A stretch of DNA of 35,988 nt from Actinomycetota bacterium. Its GTDB lineage: Bacteria; Actinomycetota; Actinomycetes; Actinomycetales; Microbacteriaceae. This document shows positions 13,952 through 21,353 of this stretch, one piece after another. How positions within the stretch are numbered: the stretch's first letter is position 1; each line of letters begins with the position of its first letter. Location of the stretch: contig SXMG01000051.1 in NCBI GenBank assembly GCA_005778835.1, positions 1-35,988 on the forward strand. The letters are read 5' to 3'. A program made the translations under genes and the position numbers. Under the pieces are notes generated by a model. That model saw only the letters and a program-made list of their open reading frames with translations, was not told the origin of the DNA and made no database searches.

Positions 13952-15690
13952 GTCGCGTGCCGTTGGTCGAGACTGACATCGTCACCCTCGCCGCGGCGCT
14001 CGCCGCCGGCGAGACGACGGCCGTCGAGCTCGTGCAGGGCTACCTCGAGCGCATCGCGGCCTACGACCGCGAGCCGGCGAACGACGGCACGCGACCCGCG
14101 CTCAACGCCGTGATCGTCGACAACCCCGCGGCGCTCGACGAGGCACGGGCGAGCGACGCGCGGCGGGCATCCGGAGCCGCGCTCGGCCCGCTCGACGGCA
14201 TTCCGTACATCACGAAAGACAGCTACATGGTGCGCGGGCTCACGGTCGCAAGTGGGTCGCCCGCGTTCGCCGACCTGATCGCGCAGCACGACGCCTTCAC
14301 GGTCGAGCGACTGCGTGCGGCGGGCGCGATCTGCCTCGGCCTCACGAACATGCCCCCGATGGCCAACGGCGGCATGCAGCGCGGGCTCTACGGCCGCGCC
14401 GAGAGCCCCTACAACCCTGCGTACCTGGCGGCTCCCTTCGGCTCGGGATCGTCGAACGGCTCGGGCGCCGGTCTCGCGGCCTCGCTCGCGACGTTCGCGC
14501 TCGCCGAAGAGACCTGGTCGAGCGGGCGTGGCCCCGCGTCGAACAATGGCCTCTGCAGCTACACCCCGAGCTGGGGCGTCATCTCAGTGCGCGGCAACTG
14601 GCCGCTCGTGCCGACGATGGACGTCGTGGTGCCCTACACGCGCACGATGGCCGAGCTGCTGCTCGTGCTCGACGCAGTCGTCGCCGATGACACCACCACC
14701 CGGGGAGACTTCTGGCGCGCTCAGCCGTGGCTGAGCATCCCGCCCTCGTCGACTCTGCGACCCGATTCGTACCCCGCCCTCGCCGACCCGGCCGCCTTGC
14801 GCGGTGCGCGACTCGGCGTGCCGAAGGTGTATCTCGGCGCCGAGCATGGCGGCGACGACCCGATCGAGACACGGCCGTCGGTCATCGCCCAGTGGCAGAA
14901 GGCGCGCGCCGACCTCGAAGCGGCCGGTGCGACGGTGGTCGAGGTCGACCTGCCGGTCGTGACGAACTACGAATCGCGCGGGCGGGCGGATGACCGCTCG
15001 ATGGTCGCGCGCGGCCTCGTTCCGCCGCACTTCGCCGACCACGAGCTCTACGAGCTCAGCATGTGGGGGTGGCAGACCTTTTTGCAGGCAAACGGCGACC
15101 CCGCACTGCACGAGCTCGCCGACGTGGATCCCGACCTGATCTTTCCGACCCCTCCCGGCTCGCTGCCCGGTCGCTACGACGACCACCTCAGCCGCTTCGC
15201 GCCCGAGGATGTGCCGCTCGAGGACTACGTGCACCGTGCGCGGGCCACCGGGGTGCCCGAGCTCGAGAGCATCCCCGACATCGCGGAAGGCGTGCGCGGG
15301 CTCGACGCGACCCGGCGCCTCGACTGGGACGACTGGCTCGCTGCCGAGGGGCTCGACGCGATCGTCTTCCCCGCCGTGGCCGACATCGGGCCCGCCGATG
15401 CCGACGTCAACCCCGCGAGCGCCGAGCTGGCCTGGCGCAACGGAACGTGGGTGGCGAACGGCAACCTCGTGTGGCGGCACCTCGGCATTCCGACCGTGCA
15501 GGTGCCGATGGGCATGCTCGACGACATCGCGATGCCGATCGGGCTGACCTTCGCGGGTCGGGGCTGGGACGACTCGCGGCTGCTCGCGCTCGGCGCGGCC
15601 TTCGAGGCCTCGGCGAACCGGTCGGGTTCGGCGCTCGGCCGCACGCGCGTGCCGCCGCCGCTCACGCCGGAACTACCGCTGCCGAGCTAG
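13948..15690 (+). CDS. Amidase-signature family hydrolase
   Basis: A 580-residue amidase-signature enzyme. The Ser-cisSer-Lys triad is readable: K90 in PYITKDSY, cis-Ser168 in GSGSSNGSG, and nucleophile Ser192 in WSSGRGP. The 24-residue spacing between the serines equals that of fatty-acid amide hydrolase (S217/S241). The segment around the nucleophile (AEETWSSGRG) departs from the usual GTDxGGSIR. An insertion-rich C-terminal half (residues about 270-480) should shape the substrate pocket. The ATG overlaps the agmatine deiminase stop by four bases, so I infer it may hydrolyse N-carbamoylputrescine, normally the job of the nitrilase-type AguB. A general amide hydrolase is the alternative. Its 3' end overlaps the convergent flavoprotein gene by 18 bases. 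Confidence 0.82.
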   Translation: MSRVPLVETDIVTLAAALAAGETTAVELVQGYLERIAAYDREPANDGTRPALNAVIVDNPAALDEARASDARRASGAALGPLDGIPYITKDSYMVRGLTVASGSPAFADLIAQHDAFTVERLRAAGAICLGLTNMPPMANGGMQRGLYGRAESPYNPAYLAAPFGSGSSNGSGAGLAASLATFALAEETWSSGRGPASNNGLCSYTPSWGVISVRGNWPLVPTMDVVVPYTRTMAELLLVLDAVVADDTTTRGDFWRAQPWLSIPPSSTLRPDSYPALADPAALRGARLGVPKVYLGAEHGGDDPIETRPSVIAQWQKARADLEAAGATVVEVDLPVVTNYESRGRADDRSMVARGLVPPHFADHELYELSMWGWQTFLQANGDPALHELADVDPDLIFPTPPGSLPGRYDDHLSRFAPEDVPLEDYVHRARATGVPELESIPDIAEGVRGLDATRRLDWDDWLAAEGLDAIVFPAVADIGPADADVNPASAELAWRNGTWVANGNLVWRHLGIPTVQVPMGMLDDIAMPIGLTFAGRGWDDSRLLALGAAFEASANRSGSALGRTRVPPPLTPELPLPS

Positions 15691-16263
15691 CTTCTTCCGC
15701 GCCCCGGCGGCGTCGCTCGCCGCGATCGTCGCCACCTTGTCGAGCCAGGCGTCGCGCTGAGCGGGGCTCGAGCCGCGCACGGGCCCGAAGCGGGTTGCCG
15801 TCACGGGCGAGAACCCGCTGAAGCGCAGCACCCGGCCGCGCACGTGGCGCACGGTCGTGTCGCCGACCAGCTGCAGGTACCACAGCGGCGAGTCGGTCGT
15901 GACGATGACGCGAGCGGAACGGCCGGCGAGCAGGCCGGTCACGAGGCCGCCCTGTCGATACCGGAACGCCCAGCCTGGCAAGAAGGTGCGGTCGATGAAA
16001 CCCTTGAGGATGGCCGGGATCGAGCCCCACCAGACGGGCGCCGCGATGACCACATGATCGGCCGCCTCGATGAGCGCGTGGGCACGCGCGATGTCGGGTT
16101 CGGGGTGCTGCTCGCCCTGATAGCCCAGACGCAGGTTCGGGTCGAACTCCAGATCACGCACGGCGAGCACCGTGGCGTCTCCGTACGCCTCCGCGTACCG
16201 CTGTGCGAGCGCAGCGGTGAGCGAGTCGGGGTTGGGGTGGCCGTCGATGACGAGCGCGGTCAT
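15673..16263 (-). CDS. NAD(P)H quinone reductase-like flavoprotein (Flavodoxin_2)
   Basis: A 196-residue flavodoxin-fold oxidoreductase of the KefF/MdaB/NQO type. It should transfer two electrons from NAD(P)H through FMN or FAD to quinones or related electrophiles. Landmarks are ALVIDGHPNPDSLT (phosphate-binding loop), the family's DPNLRLGYQGEQHPEPD region, VVIAAPVWWGSIPAILKGF and RTFLPGWAFRY. An AGAGGAGA ribosome site stands just before the ATG. It is divergent from a TetR regulator across 79 bases that hold a double palindrome, which suggests induction by a quinone-like or oxidant ligand. Its 3' end overlaps the amidase gene. Confidence 0.85.
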   Translation of the reverse strand: MTALVIDGHPNPDSLTAALAQRYAEAYGDATVLAVRDLEFDPNLRLGYQGEQHPEPDIARAHALIEAADHVVIAAPVWWGSIPAILKGFIDRTFLPGWAFRYRQGGLVTGLLAGRSARVIVTTDSPLWYLQLVGDTTVRHVRGRVLRFSGFSPVTATRFGPVRGSSPAQRDAWLDKVATIAASDAAGARKKLARQR

Positions 16264-16287
16264 GGTGGTTCTCCTCTGAGATCAAGC

Positions 16288-16293
16288 AATCTA
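16288..16293 (-). promoter_or_regulatory. -10 box TAGATT for the flavoprotein gene
   Basis: TAGATT on the minus strand would start transcription around 16281, giving a leader of about 18 bases that contains the AGAGGAGA ribosome site. The operator lies immediately upstream. Confidence 0.45.
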
Positions 16294-16320
16294 GACAGTG
16301 TCCACATTCTGGACAGTGTC
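16294..16320. promoter_or_regulatory. TetR operator: two GACAGTGTC palindromes
   Basis: GACAGTGTC, itself a GACA-N-TGTC palindrome, occurs at 16294-16302 and 16312-16320, 18 bases centre to centre. Together they form a larger palindrome with arms 16294-16304 and 16310-16320 (one central mismatch per arm). Two repressor dimers could bind cooperatively, as in QacR. The site covers the -35 regions of both divergent promoters. Confidence 0.8.
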
Positions 16321-16329
16321 AATATCGCG

Positions 16330-16335
16330 TACAAT
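16330..16335 (+). promoter_or_regulatory. -10 box TACAAT, leaderless start of the TetR gene
   Basis: TACAAT lies seven bases before ATG 16343; its -35 region falls inside the operator, consistent with autorepression. Confidence 0.55.
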
Positions 16336-16342
16336 CTTGCGC

Positions 16343-16924
16343 ATGTCAAGATCAGCGGCGCCGTACCATCACGGCAACCTCGCCGAGGCTCTCGAGACTG
16401 CTGCTCGAGAGCTGCTGGAGAGGCACAGCGCCGCCGAGCTGAGCCTGCGCGAGGTCGCCCGGCAGGCGGGCGTCAGCCACAACGCGCCCTACCACCACTA
16501 CGGCGACCGGGCGAGTCTGTTGAAGTCGCTCGCCGCCCGCTCGATGGCCGAGCTCGTCGAGGCGCAGCAGCGGGCCGCCGACGCCGGCGGCGATACCCGG
16601 GGTCGGCTGCTTGCGGTCGGCCTCGCCTACGTCGAGTACGCGGTCGAGCACACGCACGCCTTCGCGCTCATCTACGACCCCGAGGTCTGCGTGCCCGGTG
16701 ACCCGAGCTCGTCGATGGCCGAGCTCATCGACGCGAATCACGCGCTGCTCGCCGAACTCGTCGCCGAGCTCTGGCCGCAGGCTGACGAGGCGGGGCAGGC
16801 CGCCCACGCCGCGGCCCTGTGGTCGACCGTGCACGGTCTCGCCCAGCTGGTCACGGCGGGCCACCTTCCGCGTGAAGCGGTGGCTCCCGCGCTCGCCACG
16901 CTGAGTGCCTCTGCACCGGCATGA
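16343..16924 (+). CDS. TetR/AcrR-family transcriptional regulator
   Basis: A 193-residue one-component repressor. The N-terminal helix-turn-helix domain is clear (AEALETAARELLE, SLREVARQAGVSHNAPYHHYGDRASLLKSLA at residues about 10-60). The remaining helical domain is the ligand-sensing and dimerisation part (TetR_C_33-like, with LWSTVHGLAQL). ATG 16343 is chosen over GTG/ATG codons upstream because TACAAT lies seven bases before it and the family starts here (SAAPYHHGNL). It likely represses itself and the divergent quinone reductase gene through the double palindrome. Its last codons contain the -10 box of the tryptophan dioxygenase gene. Confidence 0.88.
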   Translation: MSRSAAPYHHGNLAEALETAARELLERHSAAELSLREVARQAGVSHNAPYHHYGDRASLLKSLAARSMAELVEAQQRAADAGGDTRGRLLAVGLAYVEYAVEHTHAFALIYDPEVCVPGDPSSSMAELIDANHALLAELVAELWPQADEAGQAAHAAALWSTVHGLAQLVTAGHLPREAVAPALATLSASAPA

Positions 16925-16925
16925 C

Positions 16926-16931
16926 TAGGCT
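16926..16931 (+). promoter_or_regulatory. -10 box TAGGCT, leaderless start of the tryptophan dioxygenase gene
   Basis: TAGGCT lies six bases before ATG 16938, two bases after the TetR stop. It gives the dioxygenase its own promoter. Confidence 0.5.
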
Positions 16932-16937
16932 CGCGAC

Positions 16938-17819
16938 ATGACAGCCGAGGGGTCGACCCCCGAGAACACCCGCGCGATCGATGAGGGAGTCGTCACCGAT
17001 TTCTCGACCCGCATGAGCTACGGCTCGTACCTCGCGCTCGACGAGCTGCTCGAGCTGCAGCGTCCGATCAGCGAGCCCGAGCACCACGACGAGATGCTGT
17101 TCATCATCCAGCATCAGACGAGCGAGCTCTGGATGAAGCTGCTGCTGCACGAGGCCCGCGCGGCCCGCCAGTGCCTCATCGACGACGACCTCGGCGGGGC
17201 CCTCAAGCGCATCGCCCGCATCAAGCACATTCAAGAGGCGCTCATCCAGCAGTGGAGCGTGCTCGCGACGCTCACGCCGACCGAGTACGCCGAGTTCCGC
17301 GGCTTTCTCGCCAACTCCTCCGGCTTCCAGTCGCACCAGTACCGGGCGATCGAGTTCATTCTCGGCAACAAGCACGCCGGCATGCTGGCGGTCTTCGAGA
17401 GCGACCCGGCAGCGCACGCCGTGCTCGACGCTCTGCTGCACGAGCCGAGCCTGTATGACGAGTTCTTGCGGCACCTGGCGCGGCAGGGCATCCCGATTCC
17501 GGCGAGTGTGCTCGAGCGCGACGTCACGAAGGCGCACGTCTTCACCCCCGAGCTTGTTCCGGTCTTCGTCGAGATCTACGAGGGCGCGCACGGCGCCGAC
17601 GAGTCGAACTGGCGCGTCTACGAGGCCTGCGAAGAGCTCGTCGACCTGGAAGACAACTTCCAGCTCTGGCGCTTCCGGCACCTGCGAACGGTGCGCCGCA
17701 CGATCGGCTTCAAGCGCGGCACGGGCGGCTCGGCGGGCGTCGACTTCTTGCAGCGCGCGCTCGACCTCACGTTCTTTCCCGAGCTCTACGCGGTGCGCAC
17801 CGAGATCGGCCAGCCGTGA
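16938..17819 (+). CDS. kynA: Tryptophan 2,3-dioxygenase
   Basis: A 293-residue heme enzyme that opens the indole ring of L-tryptophan to N-formyl-L-kynurenine, the first step of the kynurenine pathway. It shows RMSYGSYLALDELLELQ, FIIQHQTSELWMK with the active-site His59, LANSSGFQSHQYR, and FRHLRTVRRTIG with the heme-ligand His248 followed by GTGGSAGVDFL, the substrate loop. Length matches the bacterial enzyme. The start is leaderless. The stop overlaps the GTG of the amidohydrolase gene (GTGA). No kynureninase or classical formamidase is in the window. Confidence 0.95.
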   Translation: MTAEGSTPENTRAIDEGVVTDFSTRMSYGSYLALDELLELQRPISEPEHHDEMLFIIQHQTSELWMKLLLHEARAARQCLIDDDLGGALKRIARIKHIQEALIQQWSVLATLTPTEYAEFRGFLANSSGFQSHQYRAIEFILGNKHAGMLAVFESDPAAHAVLDALLHEPSLYDEFLRHLARQGIPIPASVLERDVTKAHVFTPELVPVFVEIYEGAHGADESNWRVYEACEELVDLEDNFQLWRFRHLRTVRRTIGFKRGTGGSAGVDFLQRALDLTFFPELYAVRTEIGQP

Positions 17820-18841
17820 CCCCGAAAGCGATGGACGCTCCTGCCGCCGTCTTCCGCGTCGCCGACGCCTGGCGTGGCGAGTGGATGGGTCCGAGCCTCT
17901 TCCGCCGCGGCGGCTCGACGTTGCACTACGTCGGGCCGGCAGGCCCTGACGCAGCGGGCATTCCGCTGCCGGGCGTGCTGCTGCCCGGGTTCTGCGACCA
18001 TCATGTTCACCTGCAGCTGCACCCCGCGGATGTGCTCGAGCCGCTCGCCACGGGCGGCCTCTCGCGCGTGATCGACCTCGGCGGCAACCCCGACTGGCTA
18101 GCCACGATGGCCGAACCCAGTCCGTTCGACGCCCTCATCGACTTCGCAGGCGCTTTCCTCACCGCACCCGGCGGCTACCCGAGCGATCGCGCCTGGGCGC
18201 CCGCTGGCTCGGTGCGCGAGATCGCCTCGGCCGACGACGCCGAGCTCGCGGTGGCCGAGCAGCTGGCGGCAGGGGCATCCCGCATCAAGATCGCTCTGCA
18301 CGCCGACGCGGGCCCCGTGTGGAGCGACGAGCTGCTCGCCGACGTCATTGCCGAAGCGCGCGCGGCCGGGTTGCCCGTCGTCGCGCACGTGGAGGGCGCG
18401 GGGCAGGCGGCACGCGCGATCGCGGCGGGAGTCGAGATGCTCGCGCACACGCCGTTCAGCGAGGTGCTCGAAGAGTCGCTCATCACGCAGGCCGCGGCGC
18501 AGGGGCAGCGGTGGGTGTCGACGCTCGCCATTCACGAGCCGACCGAGCGGGCGAATGCCCTCGCGAACGTGCGCGCCTTCCGCGCCGCGGGCGGCGAGCT
18601 GCTCTACGGCACCGATCTCGGCAACGGCGACCAGCCGCTCGGCGTGAACCTGGCCGAGCTCGCGGCGCTCGCCGAGGCGGGTCTCGACGAGACGGGTGTG
18701 CTGCGCGCGCTCGTCGGCGGCTTCGGTCGTGGCCGCTGGAAGAAGCGCCTGACCTGGATGCCCGCACGCCCGACCGGCCTGCCCGACCTCGTCGGCGCTG
18801 TGTCAGTCAGTGTGAGCGACCTCGAGTCGGTCGGCGCCTAG
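17816..18841 (+). CDS. Amidohydrolase-superfamily protein coupled to tryptophan dioxygenase
   Basis: A 341-residue metal-dependent hydrolase of the imidazolonepropionase/dihydroorotase-like type. Metal-site candidates are H63 and H65 in DHHVHL, a lysine in SRIKIALHAD, histidines in VVAHVEG and LAHTPFSE, and the aspartate in LYGTDLGNGD. The TIM barrel is complete but on the short side. GTG 17816 overlaps the upstream stop by four bases, so the two products are translationally coupled. Because N-formylkynurenine must be deformylated next, I infer it may be a non-canonical kynurenine formamidase; another hydrolase of tryptophan breakdown products is possible. The stop shares CTAG with the convergent RraB-like gene. 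Confidence 0.78.
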   Translation: MTPKAMDAPAAVFRVADAWRGEWMGPSLFRRGGSTLHYVGPAGPDAAGIPLPGVLLPGFCDHHVHLQLHPADVLEPLATGGLSRVIDLGGNPDWLATMAEPSPFDALIDFAGAFLTAPGGYPSDRAWAPAGSVREIASADDAELAVAEQLAAGASRIKIALHADAGPVWSDELLADVIAEARAAGLPVVAHVEGAGQAARAIAAGVEMLAHTPFSEVLEESLITQAAAQGQRWVSTLAIHEPTERANALANVRAFRAAGGELLYGTDLGNGDQPLGVNLAELAALAEAGLDETGVLRALVGGFGRGRWKKRLTWMPARPTGLPDLVGAVSVSVSDLESVGA

Positions 18842-19170
18842 CTCTGCACGACCGGGGCGCCCCAGCCGTCGTAGTCGCCGCGGTGCGCCGTCACGACGCC
18901 GAAGACCTCTTCGACCATGCGGTCGGCCGTCTCGACGTCGACTGTCGCCATCTTCGTCGCGCGCAGCGTGGCGCGGAAGATCATGCGCCGGGTCACCTCG
19001 ACCCCGTAGCCGAGTTCCTCGAGGGCGGCACCGGCGGTGCGAGCATCCTTGATCGCCGAAAAATTCGCGAAGTGCTCGACCTCGCGGGGAGCGTCGACGT
19101 CGTCGCGCATCTTGATGCGCTGCGAGTACTGCTCAACGTTGCAGGTCAGGTGCGTCTGCATATCAGCCAC
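18838..19170 (-). CDS. RraB-like (RNase E inhibitor domain) protein
   Basis: A 110-residue protein with the ribonuclease-activity-regulator-B fold: a conserved LGYGVEVT segment near residue 55 and the C-terminal YDGWGAPVV signature. In gammaproteobacteria RraB binds RNase E and limits mRNA decay; whether this protein touches the actinobacterial RNase E/G is untested. I chose GTG 19168-19170 because TACCAT lies seven bases before it; ATG 19159-19161 (107 residues) is the alternative. It is divergent from the dehydrogenase gene, and its stop overlaps the amidohydrolase stop in CTAG. Confidence 0.7.
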   Translation of the reverse strand: MADMQTHLTCNVEQYSQRIKMRDDVDAPREVEHFANFSAIKDARTAGAALEELGYGVEVTRRMIFRATLRATKMATVDVETADRMVEEVFGVVTAHRGDYDGWGAPVVQS

Positions 19171-19177
19171 TCGCGCG

Positions 19178-19183
19178 ATGGTA
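19178..19183 (-). promoter_or_regulatory. -10 box TACCAT, leaderless start of the RraB-like gene
   Basis: TACCAT lies seven bases before GTG 19170 on the minus strand; this decides the start in favour of GTG. Confidence 0.45.
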
Positions 19184-19257
19184 GACCAGTATGGAGCCAA
19201 CCGCACATCCCGCGGCACGCATGCACCGCCACAAGCAGTGCCTCTTGGAGGATCCTC

Positions 19258-20310
19258 ATGTCGAACCCCGCCCCTCTGCCCGACTTCACGCACGAGCGCG
19301 TCACGACCGTCACGGGCTCTCGCTCGGGTCTGCGCATCACCGCCGCCCTGCACTCGAGCGCCCTCGGCCCGGCCCTCGGCGGCTGCCGCCTCTGGACGTA
19401 CGACCACTGGCTCGACGGCGTTGCCGACGCCCTGCGGCTCGCGCAGGCCATGACGATGAAGAACGCGCTCGCCGACATCGGCGCGGGCGGTGGCAAGGCC
19501 GTCATCGCACTGAGCCCGGGCGATGTTCTCGACGCGGATCGGCGCCGGGATGCCCTGCTCGACCTCGGCGACCTCGTCGAGTCGTTCGGCGGCGCGTACG
19601 TCACGACAGAAGACGTCGGAGTCACCGAGCACGACATGGCCGTGGTGCACGAGCAGACTCGGCACGTCGTCGGCCTGCCCGCCGAGGACGGCGGCGCCGG
19701 TGAGCCGGCCGCGGGTACGGCGCTCGGTGTGTTCGTCTCGATCGAGCAGGTGCTGCTCTCGCTCTTCGGCTCGGCCGACATCGCCGGGCGGTCGTTCGTG
19801 ATCTCGGGGCTCGGGCAGGTGGGCTCGCGGCTCGCGCGCCGGCTCGCCGACGCGGGCGCGGTGCTCACGGTGACAGACATCAACCCGAGCGCGCTCGCGA
19901 TCGCCGACCAGCTCGGGGCGACCTGGATCGACGCCGACGCCGCAGTGTCGACGCCCGCCGACGTCTTCGTGCCGGCCGGTCTCGGCGGAATTCTGACTGC
20001 ATCCGTCATCGAGCAGCTGCCCGTGCGCGCCGTGTGCGGGCCGGCGAACAACCCTTTGGCCGAGCGCAGTGGGGCCGACGCTCTCGCCGCGAAGGGCATC
20101 CTGTACGCCCCCGACTACGTCGTCAACGCCGGGGGAGTCATCCACCTCGCCCTCACGGGCCGTGGTGACAGCCCGGCTGAGGTCGAGCAGCGCATCCGCG
20201 CCATCGGCGGCACGCTCAGCGACGTGCTCGGCCTCGCGGCCCTCGAAGGCATCACGCCGCTCGACGCCGCCGACCGCATCGCGCACGCACGAGTCGCGGC
20301 CGCCCGCTAA
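19258..20310 (+). CDS. Leucine/valine dehydrogenase-type amino acid dehydrogenase
   Basis: A 350-residue Glu/Leu/Phe/Val dehydrogenase that oxidatively deaminates a branched-chain or aromatic amino acid with NAD+. Catalytic Lys68 and Lys80 stand in MTMKNALADIGAGGGKAVI, at the same spacing as in Bacillus leucine dehydrogenase. The conserved Asp is in VTTEDVGVTEHDM, the Rossmann loop is GLGQVGSRLA, and PANNPLA and VNAGGVI follow. The ATG is preceded by a TTGGAGG ribosome site. The frame is open far upstream, but that part is antisense to a neighbouring gene and unlike the family. Substrate preference among Leu, Val, Ile and Phe cannot be read. Confidence 0.88.
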   Translation: MSNPAPLPDFTHERVTTVTGSRSGLRITAALHSSALGPALGGCRLWTYDHWLDGVADALRLAQAMTMKNALADIGAGGGKAVIALSPGDVLDADRRRDALLDLGDLVESFGGAYVTTEDVGVTEHDMAVVHEQTRHVVGLPAEDGGAGEPAAGTALGVFVSIEQVLLSLFGSADIAGRSFVISGLGQVGSRLARRLADAGAVLTVTDINPSALAIADQLGATWIDADAAVSTPADVFVPAGLGGILTASVIEQLPVRAVCGPANNPLAERSGADALAAKGILYAPDYVVNAGGVIHLALTGRGDSPAEVEQRIRAIGGTLSDVLGLAALEGITPLDAADRIAHARVAAAR

Positions 20311-20355
20311 CGCGGGTCACTGGCGGCCCGCGCGCGGCGGGTGTTGGATGAGCGC

Positions 20356-20691
20356 ATGAGCGAGATCGACGACTACATCGCCGCGGCACCCGAGGCAGCT
20401 CGCGAGCGACTGCTCGCGGTGCGCGAGACGCTGCTGCGGTGCGTTCCGGGTGGCACCGAGACGTTTCGGTACGGCATGCCCGCGGTCATGATCGATGCGC
20501 GCTACGGCCTGCACTATGCGACGTGGAAGAAGCACCTCGCCCTTTACCCCGTCTACCGGGGCGACGACGCGTACGAGGCCGTCGTCGGGCCGTACCGCGC
20601 CGCGACAGACTCGGCGCACTTCCCGCACGCGAAGCCGCTGCCGCTCGACGTCATCGAACTCATCGCGCAGGGCCTCCACGCTCGTCGGTGA
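20356..20691 (+). CDS. DUF1801 / iron-chaperone-like small protein
   Basis: A 111-residue protein of the YdhG/DUF1801 family: IDDYIAAAPEAARERLLAVR, TFRYGMPAVMI, LHYATWKKHLALYP and FPHAKPLP are all typical. The fold is related to YjbR/frataxin, hence the common label iron chaperone, but no function is proven. I chose ATG 20356 by family start; GTG 20341 would add five residues. It stands alone, about 45 bases behind the dehydrogenase gene. Confidence 0.8.
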   Translation: MSEIDDYIAAAPEAARERLLAVRETLLRCVPGGTETFRYGMPAVMIDARYGLHYATWKKHLALYPVYRGDDAYEAVVGPYRAATDSAHFPHAKPLPLDVIELIAQGLHARR

Positions 20692-20774
20692 TGCCGAGGC
20701 TGTGAAGTCAACCCCTGATAGTCGGCCGACAGCGCCTCTAGCGTCGAAGAAGACGACTGAAAGGACACCACATC

Positions 20775-21248
20775 ATGGCGACAGTCACTTCGACGATCGA
20801 CGTCGACGCACCCATCAGCACGGTCTACAACCAGTGGACGCAGTTCGAGACCTTCCCGCAGTTCATGTCGGGGGTCGAGTCGATCGTGCAGACCTCTGAC
20901 ACCGCGACGGCCTGGAAGGTCTCGATCGCCGGCGTCGAGCGCGAGTTCGATGCCGAGATCGTCGAGCAGCACCCCGACGAGCGCGTCGCCTGGAAGTCGA
21001 CCGAGGGCGAAGAGCACTCGGGCGTCGTGACCTTCCACCGGCTCGACGACAACACCACTCGCGTCGCGCTGCAACTCACCTGGACTCCGACGGGGATCGT
21101 CGAGAAGGTCGGCGCCCTGCTGCAGGTCGACGACATTCAGATCGACCGCGACCTCAAGAAGTTCAAAGAGCTCGTCGAGTCGAACGGGTTCGAGACCGGC
21201 GCATGGCGCGGCGAGGTCGACCGCGCTCCTGACTCGACCGGTCGCTGA
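20775..21248 (+). CDS. SRPBCC (START-like) family protein
   Basis: A 157-residue soluble protein of the polyketide-cyclase/ligand-transport SRPBCC superfamily. It opens with TSTIDVDAPISTVYNQWTQF followed by FPQFMSGVESI, and the central strands include VAWKSTEGEEHSGVVTFH. This fold makes a helix-grip cavity for hydrophobic ligands; proteins of this subgroup are widespread in actinobacteria and have no assigned substrate. A GAAAGGA ribosome site precedes the ATG. It is monocistronic and ended by a strong hairpin. Confidence 0.82.
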   Translation: MATVTSTIDVDAPISTVYNQWTQFETFPQFMSGVESIVQTSDTATAWKVSIAGVEREFDAEIVEQHPDERVAWKSTEGEEHSGVVTFHRLDDNTTRVALQLTWTPTGIVEKVGALLQVDDIQIDRDLKKFKELVESNGFETGAWRGEVDRAPDSTGR

Positions 21249-21265
21249 CCCGCCCCACCACAGAC

Positions 21266-21309
21266 ACGGGTGCGATGCGCTGCCGATCCGGCGCGTCGCA
21301 CCCGTCTTT
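21266..21309 (+). terminator. 15-bp hairpin terminator after the SRPBCC gene
   Basis: The arm at 21266-21280 pairs with 21291-21305 (one G-T wobble, 10-base loop) and is followed by CTTTCT. It is a good Rho-independent-type terminator about 20 bases after the stop. Confidence 0.8.
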
Positions 21310-21353
21310 CTGCTCGGCCGCCCCGAATAGGGTGACGGGCAGGGAGGTGGGGC

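Noticed and set aside
18319-19257. Upstream extension of the leucine-type dehydrogenase frame
   Set aside because: It overlaps the amidohydrolase gene out of frame and the divergent RraB-like gene. The dehydrogenase homology and ribosome site begin at 19258.
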